DNA of 64,000 nt from Spisula solida (GCA_947247005.1 OX365945.1:39300551-39364550); one strand, 5' to 3'; numbered from the stretch's first letter, positions 36,416 through 47,660 are shown. Numbers and translations are program-made. The notes: generated by a model from the sequence alone, not told the origin.

Positions 36416-36615
36416 TCTGTACCCCATAGCCATCCAGCTACAAACCTTGAAATCATATTGTTATGATCATCATTGTATATAGAGACCTATGCACCAATCA
36501 CACAACCATTGTTAAACGTATAAGCGATAAATCTAAATAAATAAATATATTCCTCTCTACAGATACAATCAGATATAACAATTATGACGATAAAATTATA
36601 TATTCAAGCAATAAC

Positions 36616-36850
36616 AGTAATGTTCCTGATAGCATATAGCTATTTGTATTCAAAACACTCGGACCCGTAAAGGGATTGTTCAAGACCGAAGACGGTGTGT
36701 TAGTTATTATACTTTATTCATACAGACTCATACAGACACAGCAACTCGACTGATAATAATACATGCATACATTCTATACAGATACTCATAGCCAAACGCT
36801 TTTCGCTGATAAGCACGGATGGCGGGGCTACCTATTCACTGACCACTACA
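36616..36850 (-). repeat. 3' LTR
   Basis: 235 bp; read on the minus strand it starts TGTAGTGGTCAG and ends CATTACT, where the partner LTR ends CATTACA. It contains 'gaataaagtataataact', a likely polyadenylation signal. A weak purine tract (GAAGGGA) precedes it on the element strand. Confidence 0.9.
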
Positions 36851-37626
36851 TCCCTTCAATGTTCAGATATAAACTTTACTCATACTAAAATTGAAAACAT
36901 GTACATTTAAACATCATTGATTTACTACACATGAGTTAAGAGCAAATTATAAACATGTTTACATGAATCTTAAAATAAAATGTGTCCAGTATTATTTTCA
37001 TACTTCCAAGATTTTTATTGCTTTCACAAGTCCTTCCTTCTCACAAAATTTAGAGCTCGACTTTCAACCTGGCCGTAAATAATGTCAGTGTCAATATAAA
37101 CTTCACACATTAAGAGTCTCAGACACGCATTACAATCCATTCGCAAAGATAATTAATTAGTACAATTGATAAAATCCAACGATTAATGTCTGTAAATGTT
37201 TGATAGCAATCTAATTGGAACATTTCTCCGAAAATTGTCCGTGAACATCACCGTGAAATGTTGATTTAACAGTGTCAGTTTGTCCGAAGGCTCTTGCAGA
37301 CATCATTAATCATGGTAATGTCGAGAGTTCATACAATGTTATTGCAAGAGTTCATACTAATTCCAACAGATGTGAATTTGACGAAACCAAATTATTTCGT
37401 GAACATGAATATACATTGATAAAACTTGAATTAAATATACATTTTGTAATAAAAGTTATAAAACACATTTGTTTCTTTAAAATATACAGGTGTTATTATG
37501 ACCTGCTATTCACGTTTAATATATATCCATATGAATTGTGAGCTGGGAGAATATCGTTTTTAATCCATACAACAATCACACACACGCGCAAATGGATAAA
37601 TCCAGATTTTCACACACACACAAGTA

Positions 37627-38860
37627 TTAATCCATGTATCGCGTTGGTTTGCGGTGGTTACGTTCTGACCGACGTAACGTTGGTGGTTTCTCGGTGTCCC
37701 CTGTTTGTGTACGTTGATGACATCGATTATCTCGTTGATCGGACGTTTGTGAAGGTACCATCTTAAAGTGAGATGCATCCCGTGTTATGTCACGATCCTG
37801 ATAGCGTACTGTAATCATTGATCCATTGCGTCGTAAGACCTTGCCTGGAACATGACTAAATGGTGTACAAAGTTTGTTGTTCACTTTTTGTTTGACAAGC
37901 ACACTGTCTCCTGGTTTTAATGTATTTGGTTTTGATTTCCTACGATTATCAGCGTAACGTTTGTTTTTATTCTTCGCATTATTGTCTCTTTCTCTGATGT
38001 AATGGTCATTACGTGGAACGGAAAATTGGGGCAACCTTGTTTTCATTTTTTTACTAAACATGATTTCAAAAGGTGATAACCCTGTACTCGGATGAGGAGT
38101 ACTTCTATAACTCATCAGGAAACTAGTAAGTTCAGATTTTTAATTTTGTCCTGATACTGATGCAGTTTTCATTGCTTTAACTAAAGGTTTCATAAATGCT
38201 TCGGCTGTTCCATTTGCCATTGGATGAAGAGGTGAAATCTTCCTGTGTTTAAATCCAAAACGATTGGCAAATTCTGTGAAAGCATGACTATTGAAGGGTG
38301 ACCCGTTGTCCGTCTTGACAACACTTGGAATCGAAAACAGACCAAACCGTTTCTCGAGACGTGGTATAACAGTTTTGGCGGACAAACTGTTTAAATTTTT
38401 CAACAACAGGATGTCTGCTGTAATCACAAATGACTACCATGAAATGCTCTCCGGTTGGGAATGGACCGCAGAAATCTATAGAAACTTCATCACATGGTTG
38501 TTTTGATAACGGACTGGGCTTGATCGGTTCTGGTGTTGATGTAGGTGATGCAGACATGCACGGAATGCAGGATTTGCATTTTTCATCAACACGTTTATCC
38601 ATGTATGGAAACCAACATGTCTCTCTCAACAATGATTTGCATCGCACTCTACCTTGATAACCTTGATGTGCCAGATTTACTACTTGTTGCTGAAACGAAT
38701 CTGGGATACACAATCTTGTACCGCGCAATAAAATATCTCTCCCTCTTCTAGAGACACAACCGTTAATTCATCACTGACATTCTGATAACATATGTAGCTG
38801 TCATCTTGAGAACATGTCTGTTTTGACCACATGTTTGCTTGTAATGCAGCCATGACACAC
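37627..38860 (-). pseudogene. Integrase region
   Basis: Coding resumes at about 38860 ('VITCVMAALQANMWSKQT') immediately beyond the inserted element. A frameshift near 38740 leads to the HHCC zinc domain ('VNLAHQGYQGRVRCKSLLR', 'CKSCIPC'). Core residues follow: Asp in 'VSIDFCGPFPTGEHF', Asp in 'VVKTDNGSPF' and Glu in 'ANGTAEAFMKP'. 38115-37627 ends the protein with 'RSTPHPSTGLSPFEIMFSKK' and a basic tail. Frame changes near 38400 and 38130 break it. Plus-strand frames here are shadows. Confidence 0.85.
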
Positions 38861-38869
38861 GTTATTACA

Positions 38870-40588
38870 TAGTCTGTCTATACATACCCTATGTTTAGAT
38901 AATGGAGACAACTCTTCAGTCTACTCTTTTTTCATGAAATTAATTCCCTTTGGACCCTCAAACATAGGGTCTGTACGAAAGCGGTTTTGCTTGTAGCCTA
39001 TATTGTGGCTATTGAACTTTTCCTAAGGTCAAGTAATTAGAGCTGATAATGATCTTGGTATGTGAGTTGGTCAGTCTAGAATATTTATGGTTCCTGACGG
39101 GTACTTGTGATAGCCCCAGATGTTATAAAACCCTGATTTGTAAGGGAATCCCTTGATTTTATGAGATAAAAGAAACTTTATTTTGTGTATAAGCAGTGCT
39201 TTTTCAAGTAGAAACATATATATTTTCTAAGTATTTGTCTGGTGTATGATATAAATAAGCGTATGATATAAAATATGTATATATTGTATAATTATGAATT
39301 AGTGTTTGATATCGAATATGTGTATGATATAATATAAGTGTTTAATAATTTATTACTCAAAAGGGTTTATAAATGACTGAGAAAACATTCATTTAATTAG
39401 TTAGGAGACAACAATAGTCACTCTATACAGTACATTAAGTGAGTTAATTTGACATCATGAATTTGAAATTACATTTTCTTGATTAGGGTCTCAAATGTTC
39501 ATACTGTATGCACATAATTCCTTCTGTATGGCTATATCCATTTTACGAGTACATGTACATTACTGTAGGTCCGTGAATATCAACAGTTTTAAGTCTGTGA
39601 ATATCAACAGTTTTAGTGTAAGTATGTTTAAGTTTGTATTTTGGGATCTTTATCCGTAAAATAATTAGTAACGTAAAGTGTCCCAATACAGTGTGCAATA
39701 TTTGGTAAACACCATTATGTAACAGGAAGGAGTATATTATCAATTAATTCATGGATGATGACTGCATGGTGTCCCAGTAGAAACTTGACCTTATGCCTCA
39801 TTAAGTCGTATTTTATCCTGTTATGCAATATATATGTAGAGTTTGCCTATGTCCATGTATCACAATGTATTGTTTTCGCGAAAATACATTAATACATTGA
39901 TTACCATCTTGTTTGTTTTAAAATATACAATATTAGTGTACAAATAACCCATCAAAATATGAACCCATTTACATGGTAAAAACTTTGCAAGATCATACGC
40001 CCACGATAAATCATTTCGGATATATAGTATAATTTAACTGTACACAATTATATATATATTATAACAAGAAAATTAAAGTACTTTTTTAAAATAGATAAAA
40101 CACACACCCTGCTTTTGTACTTAACAATGCATGGTGATCAAACAATTATCGTATATTGGCCTAAATGTGTATATATGTGTATATCACTTTATATACTTTA
40201 CACTTGTTTCAGGTTTTCTTTGAATTAAAAAAAATGATGAATGATACTATAATAAACATTAAACATAGTTTTCTGTACTAATTCTGTGTTTCAATTTTGC
40301 GTGATGTATAAAACCCTGAAACTGGTATTTCAACTCACACATGTGTTGACCATACGGTCATTTGAAGCAGAATAATCGTGGCCAGTAGGAGAGATTTATT
40401 GACATGTTAAATACTTGTGGTCAGGCAGCTAATGGTGTAACGGTTGTGCTAGGATATCAGGTTACAAGAGGCTGGCAGATTCTACCAGACTAGATAATCA
40501 AGCCCAAAATAAAATCTAGCCAAAATTGAAAACGAAATTATGATAATTGATTGAAAAAAATATATTATCTAGTCGGGTAGCCAGACTA
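38870..40588. mobile_element. 1719-bp TIR element nested in the LTR retrotransposon
   Basis: Flanked by GTTATTACA on both sides (38861-38869 and 40589-40597), the point at which the pol reading is interrupted. The ends are imperfect inverted repeats: TAGTCTGTCTA at the left and TAGCCAGACTA at the right, with TAGATAAT further in on both sides. The right subterminal part repeats 'ccagactagataatc' and its inverse. No transposase frame inside, so it is non-autonomous. A 9-bp duplication is usual for Mutator-like elements, but the superfamily is not proven. Confidence 0.75.
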
Positions 40589-40926
40589 GTTATTACACAG
40601 TCCTTCTGCGTGGCACGCGTTATGTCAGCTAGCGTTAATGAGTTTGGCACTAACGTGTTAGCTATAAACCTAACATAATCCTCGGCTACGTTATTTGATA
40701 ATGTCACATTAACAGGATGCCTTGAGCAATAATCCGAGATCATTTGGCTACCAGCGCGGTATTTGACCTTGAAGTTGTAAGTTGTCAGTCTTAAACGCCA
40801 TCTTTCAAGACGAGCAGATTGAATCTGCTTTGTGTTATTGAATTTTGATTCCAAACTTCGATGATCGCTGATTAACGTGAATTCTTTTCCAAACAAATAC
40901 AGATGGAAATGCTGACAACCCCACAC
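40589..40926 (-). pseudogene. RNase H region, 3' part
   Basis: The frame reads 'VWGCQHFHLYLFGKEFTLIS' and 'DHRSLESKFNNTKQIQSARL', then 'ERWRLRLTTYNFKVKYRAGS', the end of a Ty3/gypsy RNase H domain. It then continues 'RATQKDCVIT' up to the inserted element at 40588. Upstream parts (41240-40930) are in other frames. Confidence 0.8.
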
Positions 40927-41248
40927 ACAAGCTAAGGCTTCGCGTTCTGTCTGGCTATAGCGCTGCTCGACAGTAGTCAGTGATCTGCTCCCGTATGATA
41001 CAATCTGATTGTCTTAAATTAATATTCCTGAAGCCCCCACAGGACTGGCGTCGACCCATAATTCAGTATCCTTTGCTGGGTCAAAATATGTCATAACTTG
41101 ATCACTGATCATAGCATTTTTCAGTTCACTGAATGCCGATTCCTGCTGTGATCCCACAAGAATGGCTGTTTTTGTTGTGTTAGCCGTCTGAGAGGTTCAG
41201 ATATTGTTGAATAATTGTTTATGAATATCGAAACGTAGTTTGTCATTC

Positions 41249-41922
41249 CTATAAATGAGCGAACTTCACCTTCATTCTTTGGCGTTTCAACATTCTTAAT
41301 TGCTTTGATTTTTTCTGGATCAAGGGAAATTCCACTGCTAGAAACACATATCCATCGAATGATATTTTGCTTTTACCGAACTCACACTTGCGTTTGTTTA
41401 AAGTCAGATTTCTATCCTGTAGACGCTGTAGCACTGCATCTAGATTAGCATCATGCTTTGCTTGTGTAACTCCATGAATTATTATGTCATCGGATACGTT
41501 CAGTACTCCATTCAGACCATTCAACACTTGCTTGTTTCACATTGGAATATCTCTGGGGCCACAGCAACACCCATATTCAGTCGTTTGTATCTCCATAGTG
41601 AGTCAAGTCCGTTAAACGCAGTAATATTCCGTGATTCCTCGGATAATTCTAACTGATGGAACCCTTTATTGAGATCAACTTTAGAAAATATAGTAGACCC
41701 ATTTAGTTCCATGATTATGTAATCAATTGTGGGCATGACATAGCGTTCTCTCTTCAATGCTAGGTTCGCCTTTCTCATATCAACACAGAGCCTAATCTCA
41801 TTTGGAGATTTCGGTTTCGGCTCGATTACTAGGTTCGAAACCCAAGTCGTAGGACCATTGACCTTTTTTTTAAATAACCTCCATTTCTTCAAGCTTACCG
41901 AGTTCCCTTTCAACCTAGTCAC
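41249..41922 (-). pseudogene. Reverse transcriptase region
   Basis: Two overlapping frames. 41922-41521 carries 'RLCVDMRKANLALKRERYVM', 'IFSKVDLNKGFHQLEL' and 'FNGLDSLWRYKRLNMG'. 41527-41249 carries 'NVSDDIIIHG', 'VLQRLQDRNLTLNKRKCEFG' and 'ISFDGYVF'. The active-site box reads VSDD rather than Y/FxDD, an unusual residue next to the catalytic aspartates that may itself be decay. The frameshift near 41525 separates the palm motifs. Confidence 0.85.
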
Positions 41923-43244
41923 GGTTGTTGTTGTGCTACAGGCACTGCGCTTTCATCGATGTGAAACTTGATTTGTCTGCCTTTGAGTTTCCCAAGACCA
42001 GTGAAAACTGGTATGTACTTTTCACATAAAGCCGCGTATTTATCGTAGTCACTTGATACCGATTTAACGACAGGCACGATCCCTAAATCTACGGCGGTCT
42101 CATAGCTGATCAGATTTTCTGATGACCAATTAATGACATGGAAATTCGCTGTAGTGATTTTGGAATTTGACTCCACTTCACACACGTACATGCCTGTGAT
42201 AGCCAATGGTTTATTTTGACTGAAAGCATAAGCTTTTGTGTTTGTTTTCTGAAGCTGAGGTTTTGGTTTCATTGTTCGTACTAGTGACTCATCTAATATA
42301 TTCAAGCTACTACCAGTGTCCACAAGAAAAGAATTGCTGACGCCATTCACTTTCAAGCTCACTTTTGGCACTTTATTGTTCGATATCTTATTTACATGTG
42401 AAATCCCAAATGCAACTTCACCCGACTCCGAATTGCATTCATTGTCACTTCCGGTATGGTCTTCCGCTATTTCTCGCAAATGTTTATTTGGCTTTGTATT
42501 TGTTCTTTTGCGACATACTGCAATGAAGTGATTCATTTTATGACAGTAGTTGCACCGAGCACCGATAGCTGGACATTTCTTGTCGTGAGGATAATCACCC
42601 CCGCAGTTTCTACAAGTCCGTTTAGGTTTGGACACGTGCGGCTTATATCCTGGTTTTGAGCGAGTTTGTGAACTGTGTTTTATCTTATTCACTGGAATGT
42701 CATAGTCACTTCCTTTTTTTATCGATGACGCTTGCTTTTCTGCTATTTCAATTGTTCTTGCCATAGTTAACATGTCTTCTAATGATTTTTCTGATTCTAG
42801 ATATTTAATGCGTAGCTTTTTCGAACTGCAACCTTGAATTAACTGGCTTTTGATCTTTTCATTTTTGTCCACGAATTCACAATTACCAGCCTTTCTCCTT
42901 AATTTCGCAACATACTGATCTGTTGTTTCGTTTGATTGTTGATGAATATTCCTAAATTTGTACCTCTCAAATTCTTTATTTTTCTTCGGATTGAAATATT
43001 TAGCTCAACTGTCTTTCACAGCATCGTAATTTGATTCATCTCCACCAAGATTAAGTGTTTCGTGTATTTCAAATACTTCGCCTCTCGCATAATGTAGAAG
43101 TAAAGCCTTCCTCCTTTTCTTAGAATCAATGCTTAATCCAACAAATAGATTTTCTAATTCAGCAACATATTTGTTCCACCTCACTCCCTGTGAGTTTTCT
43201 GCACCATAAATATCAAATTTAGGAAACGGAGTTAATCCAGTCAT
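41919..43244 (-). pseudogene. Gag and protease region
   Basis: The frame starts at 43244 with 'MTGLTPFPKFDIYG', is cut by one in-frame TGA (43003-43005) and continues in the same frame to 41919. It shows a gag-like 'WNKYVAELENLF' near the start. Two CCHC-type knuckles ('CRNCGGDYPHDKKC' and 'CNYCHKMNHFIAVC') lie at about 42615-42515, and an aspartic protease box 'FLVDTGSSLNILDE' at about 42330. The RT connection follows ('ALCEKYIPVFTGLGKLKG') before a frameshift. Gag packages the RNA, and the protease matures Gag-Pol in virus-like particles. The stop and frameshift make this copy inactive. Confidence 0.85.
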
Positions 43245-43284
43245 GGTGTATTCTGAGAATGTTAATCCAATTTAATCCAATTTA

Positions 43285-43297
43285 ATCCTCGTCGCCA
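43285..43297 (-). other. Primer-binding site, tRNA-Ser type
   Basis: On the minus strand TGGCGACGAGGAT begins one base inside the 5' LTR. It is complementary to a CCA-terminated tRNA 3' end ending CCTCGTCG, as in animal tRNA-Ser(GCT) from memory. Confidence 0.7.
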
Positions 43298-43298
43298 A

Positions 43299-43532
43299 TG
43301 TAATGTTCCTGATAGCATATAGCTATTTTTATTCAAAACACTTGGACCCGTAAAGGGATTGTTCAAGACCGAAGACGGTGTGTTAGTTATTATACTTTAT
43401 TCATACAGACTCATACAGACACAGCAACTCGACTGATAATAACACATGCATACATTCTATACAGATACTCATAGCCAAACGCTTTTCGCTGATAAGCACG
43501 GAGGGCGGGGCTACCTATCACTGACCACTACA
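43299..43532 (-). repeat. 5' LTR
   Basis: 234 bp, TG...CA bounded, nearly identical to the 3' LTR. The 5-bp ATAAC duplication follows at 43533-43537. Confidence 0.9.
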
Positions 43533-43595
43533 ATAACCACTTTAAATAAATAATTTATATGTGAGGAATATATCAAGCTAAAGCGCATGATCAAC

Positions 43596-43955
43596 CGGAA
43601 GGCGATAGTACGATGATGAAAAGTCGATAATACGATAGTGACAACGCGATAGCACGACGATGAAAAGTCGGTACTGCGATAGTTATAACACGACAGTACG
43701 ATATTGAAAATGCCAAACAAATTTGACTTTTTACTATCATACTGTCGTGGTTGTGTGTTTTCATCATCGTACGATCGTGTTATCACCATCGTAGTATCGA
43801 CCTTTCACTATCGTTGTTTCGTACTATCATCGATTTTTCAATATCGTATTATCGACATTTTTCTATCGTTCTATTGCGTTTTCACTATCGTAGTAACGAC
43901 TTTTTATAGCTATGGAGCGATGGCCCTAACGGGACACCGTAAAATACGAACTATG
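43596..43955. mobile_element. Word-repeat foldback of the ACTATCG family, copy 2
   Basis: The left arm of 'cgatagtacgatgatgaaaa' words (43601-43705) faces a right arm of 'tttcactatcgtagtaacga' words (43725-43905). The right terminus 'gatggccctaacgggacacc' is the inverse of the left terminus of copy 1. The left terminus is missing. It lies about 60 bp from the LTR retrotransposon. Frames at 43511-43789 and 43704-44000 are translated repeat. Confidence 0.75.
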
Positions 43956-43961
43956 TATATC

Positions 43962-44045
43962 ACACCGTACAACCCTTTGTGTGAAAGGCAGCTTTGTTAA
44001 TGGAAGGCAGCAGAAAACAAGTTTTGCATGACTTCATTAGGGTTA
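43962..44045 (+). repeat. Short dispersed repeat, copy 2
   Basis: Matches 35745-35835 ('cacaccgtacaaccctttg', 'gaaaggcag'). Confidence 0.55.
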
Positions 44046-44439
44046 TTTGTTATTTTGTGTGTTTTTCGTTGAATTTAGAGGTAACTGATCAGTACCAAGT
44101 CTAGTTGTGCATATCGTCGACGCACAATGGTTTGATCGGGTTTGCTTATGATTTTCGTTGCAGGATTTGTTAGTGCCAAACCTTGACTTAGTTGTGCATG
44201 CCATCGTAATTAATGTTGGTCCCTGATGTGGTCCATAACTGTGTCAAGCAGTATCTGGGGGTATTTATCACATTCAGTAAAGTTTCTCGTTTTTTCTTGT
44301 AATTTGGCGCATCCGAATATTGTTTCCAGTTGCAATCTAAAGCATTTACCCACATGTGCTAGACACAAAACTAAATATTTCACTAAATAAGATTATATGC
44401 AAACGATGACTGAGCAAAACTGCTAACTGATATTCCCGA

Positions 44440-44533
44440 AGTTTATTCAGATTTCGAATAAACTTCTGAATAAACTTCGGGAATAAACTTCGGGAATAAA
44501 CTTCGGGAATAAACTTCTGAATAAACTTCTGCG
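44440..44533 (+). repeat. ~16-bp minisatellite
   Basis: About five units of 'gaataaacttcggga', with variants 'gaataaacttct' at both ends. The first unit is inverted ('cccgaagtttattc'), which makes a hairpin possible. Confidence 0.8.
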
Positions 44534-45005
44534 TTTCGACATATCGGTTAATATATTAATCAAGAACCTAAGTGTTCGGTTAATTAGCAGTTTTGCTCAG
44601 TATATATGTATCTTCACAGAAAATGTACATTTCGCTAAAGGAAACGACAGTTCTATTGGGGAAGGTTCACAGTTTATTTGATTTAGAATTGCTCAAACTT
44701 ACGAATTAAGTCGATAATTTAATATCAAATGCGAACGTTGCGAACTTACATCTATTGCAAACATCGCATACTTCAAAGCAGTTTGGTGATTAATATGGCA
44801 CGTGTGCGCACATAAATGGTATAAAACATTAAATTGCCTATTCATCGATTCAACGATATCGTATGTGAACGCTCTAAAAATCAACAAAACACTTAATCAA
44901 AAATAACAAATACGTCCCTACTGAGGATACGCAAATTCTGTTTTCCACTCCCTTCCACCAACAAACCTGCCTTAAACGCATCGGCTTACATACGGGTTGT
45001 ATATA

Positions 45006-45066
45006 TTGGCATACAAAAAGACAAACATATATATTTATTATGTTCAGTTTTGTCTTTTTGCCAACG
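45006..45066. repeat. Short hairpin
   Basis: 'ttggcatacaaaaagacaaa' is inverted at 'gttttgtctttttgccaac'. It may be a small MITE; no target duplication assigned. Confidence 0.45.
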
Positions 45067-45089
45067 GTGGAAGCAACTGTGTCAATTGT

Positions 45090-45605
45090 GTGTATTAATG
45101 AGTTTATTTATTGTGGATTACATATTTGACAGCAATATCAATTATCATATGGTCAACTGGAAAGAAAACAAACAACAGACAAAAATAACAATAACAATGA
45201 AAAGCATATATAAAAGACAATGCGCATAATGAACTACATTTACAAATTGTAGTAAAGTTCAGTTATTAATGGCATTGGTGATAAAGGAAGAATATTACAG
45301 AAATAATGCAATGGAATTTTCAATACAGTCTTATAACACTAGTGTCTGATGTAGGCTGAGTAGCAATGCTGTTAGCCCATTGTGGAAATTTGTACTCAAT
45401 GTATTTTGCCTTAAATGTGTTTAATGTTTTTGCATTTCTATTGTATTGACGAAGAGAATTTCAAAGTTTTGGTCCAGCATATGAGATTGACTTTCTGAAG
45501 ATTTCTAGATTGGGTTTAGGCATGTATAAGATATTGTTTGTGGCTGACCTGAATGTTTGATTGGGGTAATTTGGATTTTGAAATTTTGAACTAAGGCCTA
45601 AATAA
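45090..45605 (-). pseudogene. LINE RT C-terminal tail and 3' end
   Basis: The minus strand from 45560 to 45380 reads 'QTFRSATNNILYMPKPNLEI', 'FRKSISYAGPKL', a stop where Trp is usual, then 'NSLRQYNRNAKTLNTFKAKY'. This is the typical end of many LINE reverse transcriptases. The 3' end is probably near 45100, where the minus strand has 'aataaataaactc'. It is a 5'-truncated dead copy. Confidence 0.6.
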
Positions 45606-45892
45606 AATATTGTTTGTTTCCCTATCCCCTACCTACCCGAAAAAAGGACCCTACTCAAAATATTGTATTGCCTAAATTGAAATATTTTTTAATGAAATAT
45701 TGGGGATGAAAATATTCTTTTTGAATATTAAAAAGCTTGTTTCTCATTGAGTTATGATTGCACCAATCAGAGACTGCATTCAAGGATTCTTGCAATCTTG
45801 AGTGTATGTCTTGAGAACTTTTACCACATGCATAATGTATATTCGGTTACATACCTTATCATGTTGATGATATCATTACACATGTATTTGAA

Positions 45893-45907
45893 TTCTTATT
45901 CTTTCAG
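45893..45907 (+). other. Splice acceptor of the 234-aa gene
   Basis: 'attcttattctttcag' is a pyrimidine-rich tract ending in CAG, followed by a short untranslated leader and the ATG at 45932. The matching donor was not located. Confidence 0.55.
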
Positions 45908-45931
45908 ATCATTCCATGTAAATACTGAAAG

Positions 45932-46636
45932 ATGACTATTTTATTCAGTAGTTCGGGTCGGCCATACTGTACAACCGATGCCAAAGTACAAGCAGTATTA
46001 CCCCAGCTATCGGAGATACGACTGGCTTCACTATCCAAACAATTATCCAGAAACCGGAAACAACTATACCTGACACACGGCAACCTGGTTACAGAACTTG
46101 GGAAATCAAAACAACATATTGCCAGGGAGCAAAAGTTGTCTGATGATAGGTATACCTATGTCAGTAACCCTTTTAAAAAATCTCTATTCCATGTCAGAGG
46201 GGTTCAAAAATGCCTCGAAAGACGTAAGACTGAACTTGAATTTGAACCTAATGTTACTGAAAAGTACGGTCAGTACGGTGGATTAGAAGTAAAATCTTTG
46301 AAAAATGAAATCGATATTATAATGAAGGATCATAGTTATCAGAACATGAAAATGAAAAACTGCAGGCGTGTTTTAGCCGATAGTAAAGCCGATGGCAGAA
46401 TCATGAACATTAATCTTTGTCTACCCGTGTTAGAAGCGATTCTGAATCGACCAAGTATGCCTATAAGACGGGAGAGAGCGCTTGGTTTTGAATCACCACC
46501 ACCTACTTCGGAGTCTGCGCGACCTCATCGCACAAGCTTTAGGTTGCCTCCAGTTACGGCTACTAGATTGTTTAGCCCGGCGAAACGCAAGCGAGATGAC
46601 ATAACCGATTTGCCTAGATCAAACACAATTGCATAA
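45932..46636 (+). CDS. Uncharacterised 234-aa host protein
   Basis: A long open frame with the look of a real gene. It starts ATG in context 'gaaagATGA' (A at -3), 25 nt after a strong acceptor 'ttcttattctttcag' ending at 45907, so the ATG seems to lie in a 3' exon with a spliced 5' UTR. The protein is basic: Arg/Lys/Gln-rich over residues 25-150 with likely helices ('LSEIRLASLSKQLSRNRKQL', 'KSLKNEIDIIMKDH'). It then has a Pro/Ser/Arg-rich low-complexity tail from about 170 and a KRKR cluster at 218-221 that could be a nuclear localisation signal. No signal peptide, membrane segment or known domain was recognised. The second ATG and the 46098-46286 frame are less likely. It could be a lineage-specific gene or a non-coding-transcript ORF, but codon-level openness over 705 bp in AT-rich DNA favours coding. 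Confidence 0.7.
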   Translation: MTILFSSSGRPYCTTDAKVQAVLPQLSEIRLASLSKQLSRNRKQLYLTHGNLVTELGKSKQHIAREQKLSDDRYTYVSNPFKKSLFHVRGVQKCLERRKTELEFEPNVTEKYGQYGGLEVKSLKNEIDIIMKDHSYQNMKMKNCRRVLADSKADGRIMNINLCLPVLEAILNRPSMPIRRERALGFESPPPTSESARPHRTSFRLPPVTATRLFSPAKRKRDDITDLPRSNTIA

Positions 46637-47660
46637 AATGCACAGTATTATTGTTGATATTGTATAGTTTGGTTGCTGGTTCCCTAAATGTGTCATTCTT
46701 AATGGATTTTATAAGTGAAAATGGAAAGGAGTCAAAATACTTTGCTACGGTCTACATTATTGTATTTGTCACTATTCGCGCATACTAAAATATGTTAGTG
46801 TAATATTTTGTTTTTCTATTAACATTTTTTGTATGGATTTAATACCCTAAGTTTTCGTTAAAAACAATTAGACAGGGGAAGTTTGACACCAATTTGATAC
46901 TGCAAAACAACACATCTCCTAATTCAGATAATCTAGAAGGTGTGAAGTTGCTGTTCAGCTTTCTTGTTGAGAAGGGAAATTATTGTTCCTGGTGTCAAAT
47001 GTTAATTGATTTATACATGTGTCATTCTTTATTTCCACCTTATGTTATCTGACCACAATTAGCCTAACCATAACTTGTTCATGTCTAGATGAGAGTCAGT
47101 TATGTCTGGATGAGAGTCAGTTAATGTGGTTAACTAGTACCTGTACTATACTTGTATAAACTGTTTCATAATAATAAATTGTACTCTTTAATGTATAATG
47201 AAATTTTCCCAAAATCACTGTACGGTTTGTCAAATGTGCTATAACTATTTGTATTCGAAAACTACACTGGTGATGAAGGGGTACTGGATAACAAAACACT
47301 TATCACGAACCATACATGCTTTAGGGTTCAGTCTGGCACAGCATGAGAAAAATCGTCAAAGGATGTCATCCCAGATTCTAATCATACTGTATATTGTACC
47401 CTAATGTTATATAGGGTCCCTGATGTAATATTCCTCTAAAAATATACACTTTATAAAAGATCTCACAGATCTAACTATAGTAGGATGTCCATTTCTTGAA
47501 ATTGAAAGAAATATTTTTTTAAGTTGTTTTATTTTATGACTTCTAGAACACATGTTTTAAATGATACAATTTCTCTCTTACTCAAGTTTTAACAAGTTTG
47601 ACCTTACTATCTTTACATGCGTCCTTTGTTATTTGAATTGTAGTTTTTTAAAGAAAGTAT
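46637..47660 (+). other. Likely 3' UTR and intergenic DNA
   Basis: No further gene seen. A canonical AATAAA at 47173-47178 could end the transcript of the 234-aa gene, giving a UTR of about 0.55 kb. The direct repeat 'tgtctagatgagagtcagtt' / 'tgtctggatgagagtcagtt' lies at 47082-47121. Confidence 0.4.

Larger units (their letters stand above)
36616..43532 (-). mobile_element. Ty3/gypsy LTR retrotransposon (Mag-like), defective
   Basis: Complete outline on the minus strand: 5' LTR 43299-43532, primer-binding site 43285-43297, gag-protease-RT-RNase H-integrase order, short purine tract 36851-36857, 3' LTR 36616-36850. The target duplication is ATAAC (36611-36615 and 43533-43537). By hand the LTRs differ at about five substitutions and one 1-bp indel, so insertion is fairly recent. 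The double zinc knuckle with a 'CPAIGARC' spacer and the tRNA-Ser-type primer site suggest the Mag lineage. Breaks: an in-frame TGA at 43003-43005 in gag, frameshifts near 41920, 41525 and 38740, further damage between RT and RNase H, and a 1.7-kb insertion at 38870-40588. A worn solo LTR of the family lies at 3075-3261. Confidence 0.9.

Noticed and set aside
37272..37541. 89-codon frame on the plus strand
   Set aside because: Falls in the 3' non-coding part of the minus-strand LTR retrotransposon and has no motif.
44440..44533. CRISPR-like array
   Set aside because: Units are contiguous ~16-bp tandem repeats without spacers, in an animal-type genome.
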